DNA from: Cryptomeria japonica
Taxonomy: Eukaryota; Streptophyta; Pinopsida; Cupressales; Cupressaceae
Assembly (NCBI RefSeq): GCF_030272615.1
Contig: NC_081408.1
Coordinates: 617,394,476-617,458,475, forward strand
Reading direction: 5' to 3'
Length of the DNA stretch: 64,000 nt
The position numbers were made by a program, and so were the translations under genes. Shown one piece after another: positions 57,550 through 64,000 of this stretch (the stretch's first letter is position 1; each line of letters opens with the position of its first letter). The notes beneath the pieces were generated by a model. That model worked only from the letters and a program-made list of their open reading frames with translations, ran no database searches and was not told the DNA's origin.

Positions 57550-57739
57550 TCTACTAACCTTTGTCATTGATGCCAAAGGGGAAGTAGTAGATGAGAAAAT
57601 TCAAAACACAGGGATCACATGCTCAGGGGGAGCTCTCACATTTTTGGTAAACATTTTTGGTAACATTTTTGGTATACACATTTTTGATATCTTTTTGAAA
57701 TTTCTCATGAGTGTTGCCATCAATGCCAAAGGGGGAGAT
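57550..57739 (+). repeat. D-family 3' untranslated end upstream of the shared LTR
   Basis: These 190 bases nearly equal 63362-63539, the 3' untranslated end of element D. The differences seen are an extra 12-base TAACATTTTTGG and a G-to-A change in the first purine box. It ends CATCAATGCCAAAGGGGGAG then AT and the LTR. The LTR at 57740 therefore ends one element and begins the next. Confidence 0.9.
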
Positions 57740-58637
57740 TGTTGGCATATGGACACTCCAATGAGACATTGTGTGTGATTGAAGGTTTTGTCATTGATGG
57801 CAACCTTGCAATCCTATGGCACCGGCAAGACATTATACCGGCAAAGCATTACACAAGCAACCTTGCAATCCTATGGCACCAGCAAGACATTATACCGACA
57901 AAGCATTACTCAAAAAATAGTGCTCTGGCATCAACAAAATCAATCTACATCAGCACCGGCACAAAAGATGTACACCGGCACAGAAGATGTACACCAGCAT
58001 AGAAGGAAATATGTATACCGGCACAAAGGCTGACAGGATTTTTGATATGTAATATTTTGTTTATCATTGTAAGCCGACTTGGCAAAATTGTAAAATGACT
58101 CTTGTATATAAAAGAGATCATTGTAGGCATTTGTAAGATATGGATAGAACATAATAAATAAATTATAAGGCAGACCTAATGTGCAAATTGTAGGTCAAGG
58201 GTATATGTAAAGAACAGAGCAAGAACCGGTACTAAATCTGGCATTGAAGATGCTATTGTAAAGTAGTACAGAATATTGGATTTGTGTAAATCCTCATTGT
58301 AAGTCAGTGTGACTTTTTGTTGAGCAGTGAGCTCTAGGCAGTTGGCCTTCCTGCATGTGCAGGCCCCTATTGTAAGTAATATTCTCTTATTGGCCAGTAA
58401 GTGAATATCGTGGGTCACAAATCCCACCGAGGTTTTTCCCACACCAGGTTTCCTCGTTAAAAATCTTGTGTTATGGTGTTCTTTTCATGTGGATGCTTTT
58501 GATTTTGTTATTTGCATTAATTCTTGCATACTGGTATACTGTTGCTTTATATTCTACATATTCAGTTTTAAGAAAATTACATTACCGGTCAGATACTGAT
58601 TCACCCCCCCTTCTCAGTATCTGTGGGAACTCTAACA
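57740..58637 (+). repeat. 5' LTR of element D
   Basis: This 898-bp LTR starts TGTTGGCATATGG and ends ACTCTAACA. It has the U3 box TTGTCATTGATGGCAA, a 57-base tandem duplication (57800 and 57857), an 18-base repeat around ACACCGGCACA (57952-58005) and a C-run at 58605. At least seven ACCGG motifs are present. Confidence 0.93.
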
Positions 58638-58639
58638 AT

Positions 58640-58651
58640 TGGTATCAGAGC
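58640..58651 (+). promoter_or_regulatory. primer-binding site of element D
   Basis: TGGTATCAGAGC, identical to the site in copia A, two bases after the LTR end. Confidence 0.92.
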
Positions 58652-58708
58652 TTGGTCCTCTATTTTCAAAAGCCTAATAGCTTGAGGAAGATCTTGACAC
58701 CGGTAAAG

Positions 58709-59866
58709 ATGGAAAATCTGATGAAGCAACTTGAAGGAGCTCTTACTGACTATGATGCAGAGAAGTTGAAAAATATCAAATTAGAAGATGATTTAAAAGC
58801 AGCTCAGGACATTATTCAGGCACTTCAAGAAAAACTTACTGTTACAAGAAACAAGAGAAGAGAACTTTGTGAAAAATTGCAAAATGAAAATGATGAAAAG
58901 GAATCATTAAATGATATGATAAGCAAATTGAAACAAGAGATCATGACAACAAAAAATGAAATGCAAGATATGACTATAAGATTCTGCAAAGAGATTGAGG
59001 ATAGAAAGAAGAATGAAGAATAATTGACTAGAAGAGTAAGTGATGCAACAAATTAGAACACAAGACTTAGCTATGAAAATGATATGTTGAAGACAGATCT
59101 GATGCATACTCAAAATGACTCGAATGAACTAATGAGACAAAAAGAGATCTTGGAAAGGGAATTGGAAACTGCAAATCAACACAAAGAAAAATTCAAGAAA
59201 AGCTCAGAAGAACTTGGTACCTTATTGAAGAATCAAAAACCCAAAGGTGACACTTCTGGAGTTGGATTTGAAGTTGGAGAAAGCTCCGGTACTGCAAATA
59301 TCCAGGATCAAAGCAAACCGGTAAGACCCTCTAATACTTACAAATTCAATGGAAAATGCTTTAACTATAATAAATATGGTCATAGGGCAAATGAATGTAG
59401 ATCTAGGAATTATCAGAACATCAATCCTCCCACCGGTCAATGCACCAAATGCAACAAAATTGGTCATAACTCTGAAAATTGTAGAATGAATGTAAGATGT
59501 TATGTTTGTGGAAGATTTGGTCATTTATCAAATAAATGCAGAACACAAACCGACATAGGTTATGGCAAAGCTATTCAGAAAAATAATGTAACTTGTTATG
59601 CATGTAACAAGATTGGTCATATTGCTAAATTCTATAGAAGTAAAGGTACACCGGTAGATAACAAAAGTACTAGCTTGAAAGGTAAACAAAAGGTTGAAGA
59701 GGTTAAGCAAGAATTTTCAAAGCAATGGATTAGAAAAGGTGATCTAAATATTGGGGTTGCTCCTCCACCGATAGAACCAACAAATGCTTCACCGACAGGA
59801 CAATATGATGCTCCACCAGCAGGACATAATAATGCTCCACCGGCAGGATGTTCTTCATCAAATTGA
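58709..59866 (+). pseudogene. ORF1 of element D: coiled coil plus four zinc knuckles
   Basis: About 385 codons in one frame from ATG 58709 (MENLMKQLEGALTDYD), broken only by TAA 59021 and TAG near 59054. Residues 1-190 form a long coiled coil. After GVGFEVGESSGT come four CCHC-type units: CFNYNKYGHRANEC (second Cys lost), CTKCNKIGHNSENC and CYVCGRFGHLSNKC (both intact), and CYACNKIGHIAKFY (last Cys lost). The C-terminal 60 residues are Pro/Ala/Gly-rich. No capsid domain is recognisable. By analogy it self-assembles through the coil and binds element RNA through the knuckles. It starts 57 bases after the primer site, the normal gag position. It is homologous to ORF1 of F. Confidence 0.8.
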
Positions 59867-60172
59867 AGAAAATTATCTTGAGGGTTTGGCAATTTAATGA
59901 CACATGTGCTATTATTCCCTCGGTTAGAGAAAAGAAGTTGAAAATCCTTCATTACCGGCAAATAAAGTTGAGTTAATACATTACCGACAAACAATTAATG
60001 TGGTAGGTGGTAGAAAAGACTTTATAAAATAAGGTTTTTGGCTCCATTTCATTTCATCGTGAATTCAAACCTTCAGAGAGCGCAAATATTTCCAAGCTAA
60101 GGAATTCCGAGCAAAGAGGCAAAGCACTTCAGCAATCAATCCATTCAAAGGTAGAATAAGGTATTTATCATC
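59867..60172 (+). promoter_or_regulatory. ORF1-ORF2 spacer with TATA-like box
   Basis: This 306-base non-coding spacer holds TATAAAA at 60023-60029, 144 bases before the ORF2 ATG. It is followed by a C/T- then A-rich stretch resembling a plant 5' untranslated leader. It suggests that ORF2 has its own promoter. The spacer in F is of similar size. Confidence 0.45.
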
Positions 60173-63100
60173 ATGGCATCCTCCTCTACACTTGAATTCA
60201 TAGCAAACCCTACAGTAGTCGAGGTTATAAAACGACCTAGGCCCATGTTTGAGCTAGTTCCCAAGGTAGCTAAGAAAGATGACAACACAGGTGCTTTTTC
60301 CAAAATTCCAAAGGGTGTTGTTTATGCAGAAGACCCTAGAATGTATATTCATTGCAACATAGAGGAATTAGGTGATGAAGAAATCAAAAACATGTACAAA
60401 TCTGTTATATGTGACAATGCCAGAAATGTGAAACCTGAACATAAAATTGTTGAAACCCTAGGATTCACTGAAATCCTCTGCATTCTTGAATTTCCCAAGG
60501 AAGTAATTAGGATAGTTCTTAGCAAGGAACATGGCTCATTCTTTTGGCATGACTCAGTGCATAAAATTACAAAGGTAGCTGTGAAAGCAGTAACAGGGTT
60601 ACCTTCCACTGGTACCAGACCCGACAAAACCAAGGTCTCCAATGACCTACTAATGAAATTAATTGGTGCAACATCCGACAAAAGATCATTGAGGGTTAAT
60701 GATGTGACTGATACAAATGTGAGATTCATTAGCATGATTCTAGGTTACAAAGCAACTCATGCAAATAGGCTTAACTTTGTTTCCAGTTTATGCATAAAAA
60801 TTGCTCATGACATGGTTAAGAACAATGTGAAAATTGATATCTGTGAATGGTTAAAAGATTAGTTAATTGACAACTTAGCAAAAATCAAGAAGGATAAGAA
60901 AGGAACCTTTAGATTTGGAAATTTACTTGTATTCTTAATGCTACATATAACCAAACAGGCTCCTGGTATAGGCAACAAGGATTTTGGATTTGACATACCG
61001 GTAGGAAAACAATTGTCTGACTTATTCAACAACATGGGTGAAAACAAAGAAAAGAATATCCATGAGTATTTTCAAGCACTAAAGGTCAAAATGAATAAGG
61101 GGATCAAACTATCACAGGAAATTGTCAACAAATATAAGGATGACATATGTTTTTTAATCAAAAAGGATGAGATCTGGATGGAAGCAGTCATCCCAAGAAC
61201 AATCTGGGTTACAAAAATGGGGTATGAAATAGACGACCACATAGTGGAAACTTATGCCAAAGAACTTCTAGAAGCCTCCAATGAACCAAAGGAAGAAGTA
61301 TTTGGTAGTGCTGAGCACATTGAAAGTCAAATTAAATCTAAAAAGAGAGTAAAGAAAGTTGAGGCATCTGTGAGGAAAGGAAGCAGGCAAGAAAAAGCCT
61401 TAAAAGATGATGTATTAAAGAAAACCGACATAACAGAAGAAGAGTTGGTAGCCCAACAGCCTGAAACTCATCTATCACCGGTAGATACCTCCTCAGAAGG
61501 AGATATGCCAGCAACTTTCAAAAGAGTTGTTAGGAAAAGAGACCCCTCACCGGTATCCACTCCTTCACCTAGAAGGACAAGATAGAAGCAACAAGCTGTA
61601 AGGTCTCCAGTCAAGAAAGCCACACCTAAGAAAAAGCTGACCCCCAAAAGGAAGAAGAAGACAGACACTGACTTGGCCCCTTTTGACATATTATTGATTG
61701 AAATCACAGGGGAAGGTAAATTGAAAAACATAGGGAAAATCTATGACACCCTATCAAAAGATGAGAAAGGACAAGTTCAGGAAAGTGTCATACTACACAT
61801 GGACATGTATAAAATTTTTTTGATGAATTATATAAAAGACTTGAGGCTAGAAGGCAAGGAATAATTGAGTTGGATAAGAAAATTAAAATAGAAAAATTAC
61901 TTGCAGTATACCCGGCCAACTCACCTAAGGAAATTCATGATTTGATAGCTCAGGCCAACCGGACAGTCTTTTCCACTGCACACTGGCAAATATCATTAAT
62001 GGTAGGTAGAGTTACTGAAGTTTCAACTGAAACAGAAGATGGTTGGGATAGATTCTTGGTTGAAAAAGAAAAACAAGAAGAATATATGAATCTTAAGCCC
62101 ATTCTGGTATATCAAAAGGACAAAGGGAAAGGTAAAGTTGGTGGACCACCAAGTATTAAGATTAGAGACAACTTACCCCCACCTCCTTTAAATACTTCAC
62201 TAGTAAAAATAATTGTAGAAGATCAACTAGCAGCTGAGAGCATGGACACAGAGGATAACAATCCTAATCCTGAAGTCCTATATACTGTGAATGTTGATAC
62301 TCAAAAAATCAACATAGTGGTAGATAAGGATACCACAGATAAATCTGATAATAAAGAGCAACCGACAACAGGAAACCAAGAGAAACCAACAGCAGATTCA
62401 GAGAAAAAGAGGGAATCTGGAACATAAACAGAGCAACCAATAGAGCTAAAGGCTCCAGAACAGATGCCACCGGTAAGAAATGATGCAGGAAAAACTGTGG
62501 AGACACAAACAGACCTACCAGAGGTCAATACCAGCATGGTCCCTTCTACCGGCACTCAGTTTACTAGGTCACCATCAAATGTAATAGAGGTATTGCTCGA
62601 TTCTATGAAGAAAATAACTTATTATAGCTCACAAGTCTATAAAGAAATAGATGATTCAATTCCAGTTTTGAAATTAATAGCTCCAAATTGTAATATAGCC
62701 AACAAAGATTCTTTAGGCCAGTTGGATACACTTTGTAAATATATTTCTGGAAATTTTGAGCAAACAAAGGTAGAAACTGTAAAGGAAAGTGTAGAAAAAG
62801 AGAAACAAAAATTCTTTGAGGAAGGAATAAAGAAGTGTAATAGGGAATTTGACACACTTCTACCGAAACTGTGCAATTTATTGAAAGAGCACAAAACTCT
62901 GTATAAAGACACCTGTAAGATAAAATTTTTGACCATGGATGTAGACAAAAAGATGAGCAAGGTACAGGAAGAGATCAATAAACTTGCTGATAATTTTGTT
63001 AACTCACTCGATACATTATTAGTTTTTGAGGAAAAGATAACAAATTTTGAGGAAAAATTGCTCAAATTAGAAAGAGAAAAAGAGAAAATAATAAACAAGG

Positions 63101-63309
63101 AAAATTTTTTGAGATCTAAACTAAGTCCAAGATTGGACTATTTAGCATCTCTGCATAAGGAAATCTTAGAGGCACTAACACAGGGTAGCAAAACACCGGT
63201 AGAGCACTTGCAGCATCTCACCGGTACAATACACAGAACTGAGATAGCAATAAAGGAGAGCAAGAAGTTTATGGATGGTATAAACTTAATTTTGGGAGAT
63301 ATTCTTTAG
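60173..63309 (+). pseudogene. ORF2 of element D, about 1045 codons, unknown function
   Basis: Starts at ATG 60173 (MASSSTLEFIANPTVVEV). Residues about 60-420 are the core shared with F ORF2, with AVKAVTGLPSTGTRPDKTK, MILGYKATHANRLN and IVNKYKDDICFLIKKDE. A Lys/Pro/Ser-rich linker with basic clusters (KKKLTPKRKKK) comes next. Then a second segment (LAVYPANSPKEIHDLIAQ, HWQISLMVGRVTEV), an acidic Thr/Asn-rich region and a final coiled coil (about 62750-63300). Breaks: TAG 60860, TAG 61583, TAA 62425 and a one-base shift in a T-run near 61811-61820. I see no polymerase, protease, integrase or helicase motif. The GLPSTG box is faintly like plant mobile domains, which is only a hint. Confidence 0.7.
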
Positions 63310-63539
63310 ATAATAACTACCCAACTACAAGGTTGAGGTTATGAATTGGTACAACTACAAATCTACTAACCTTTGTCATTGATGCCAAAGGGGGAGTAGT
63401 AGATGAGAAAATTCAAAACACAGGGATCACATGCTCAGGGGGAGCTCTCACATTTTTGGTAAACATTTTTGGTATACACATTTTTGATATCTTTTTGAAA
63501 TTTCTCATGAGTGTTGCCATCAATGCCAAAGGGGGAGAT
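63310..63539 (+). other. 3' untranslated region of element D with doubled purine box
   Basis: CATTGATGCCAAAGGGGGAG occurs near 63378 and again, as CATCAATGCCAAAGGGGGAG, at the LTR junction near 63519. The second is the likely plus-strand primer. ACATTTTTGG-type repeats lie between them. Confidence 0.8.
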
Positions 63540-64000
63540 TGTTCGCATATAGACACTCCAATGAGACATTATGTGTGATTGAATTTTTTGTCATTGATGG
63601 CAACCTTGCAATCCTATGGCACCCACAAGACATTATACTGGCAAAGCATTACACAGGAAACCTTGCAATCCTATGGCACCGGCAAGACATTATACCAGCA
63701 AAGCATTACTCAAACAACAGTGCTCCGACATCAACAAAATCAATCTACACCAGCACCGGCACAAAAGATGTACACTGGCACAGAAGATGTACACCGACAC
63801 AGAAGGAAATATGTATATTGACACAAAGGCCGACATGATTTTTGATATGTAATATTTTGTTTATCATTGTAAGCCGACTTGGCAAAATTGTAAAATGACT
63901 CTTGTATATAAAAGAGATCATTGTAGGCATTTGTAAGATATGGATAGAACATAATAAATAAATTATAAGGCAGACCTAATGTGCGAATTGTAGGTCAAGG
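63540..64000 (+). repeat. 3' LTR of element D, first 461 bases
   Basis: It matches 57740-58200 from TGTTCGCATATAGACACTCC onward, with scattered differences. The end is outside the window, so the target-site duplication cannot be checked. Confidence 0.93.

Larger units (their letters stand above)
57740..64000 (+). mobile_element. Element D: pol-less two-ORF LTR element (3' LTR runs off window)
   Basis: 5' LTR 57740-58637, primer site TGGTATCAGAGC, ORF1 (coiled coil plus zinc knuckles) 58709-59866, spacer with a TATA box, ORF2 (unknown, about 1045 codons) 60173-63309, purine tract, and a 3' LTR from 63540. There is no protease, RT, RNase H or integrase. The ends closely resemble those of copia A and B. 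It is the best preserved member of the family that includes element F. Confidence 0.85.

Noticed and set aside
57739-58033. Frames with repeated LQSYGT and HRHRRC segments in the D LTR
   Set aside because: They come from the 57-base and 18-base tandem repeats in the LTR and are present in both LTRs.

Overview
The window looks like intergenic DNA from a large seed-plant nuclear genome, possibly a gymnosperm (a tentative call from the density and size of the LTR elements). I found no host gene, rRNA, tRNA or CRISPR locus. Almost everything belongs to LTR retrotransposons inserted into one another, most of them decayed.

Layout. (1) 1-3773 is the internal part of a Ty3/gypsy chromovirus-like element (Gy1) whose 5' end lies outside the window. 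Its 3' LTR starts at 3774 and probably ends at 15723. (2) 7214-15027 is a complete pol-less LTR element (TRG1): LTR, intact 663-codon gag, protease-like frame, LTR. It sits inside the Gy1 LTR. (3) 15724-19974 (minus) is element F, a pol-less element with a coiled-coil/zinc-knuckle ORF1 and a large unknown ORF2; Gy1 cuts into its ORF2. (4) 19975-21250 plus 44253-53815 are pieces of an old minus-strand gypsy-like element (G) that holds most of the rest. (5) 21256-44247 is a Ty1/copia element (copia A, 5-bp TSD aaaca). It carries a solo TRG-family LTR (23638-24890, TSD gtttg) and a second, minus-strand copia element (copia B, 27113-42194, TSD gacat/gacac). The 3' LTR of copia B is split by a minus-strand chromovirus (gypsy C, 27621-35489, TSD ggatc). 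(6) 53816-57549 is element E, a long LTR plus a decayed UBN2-type gag, fused to the 3' end of a D-type element. (7) 57740-64000 is element D, a second and better preserved member of the F family, with its 5' LTR, both ORFs and the first half of its 3' LTR.

How the parts relate. Copia A and B carry the enzymes (protease, integrase, RT, RNase H). D and F carry none, but they share the copia-type terminal signals: LTR start near TGTTGGCAT, an early U3 box TTGTCATTGATG, a C-run close to the LTR end, and a TGGTATCAGAGC primer site. D also shares the polypurine/3' junction. The simplest reading is that D and F were mobilised by copia enzymes in trans while carrying an unrelated large protein (ORF2) of unknown function. 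That two-ORF, pol-less family is the most novel thing here.

Decay. Premature stops in the old elements are mostly TAG where the family has Gln (CAG to TAG), often with the reading frame otherwise kept. This is what deamination at methylated CHG/CG sites would produce.
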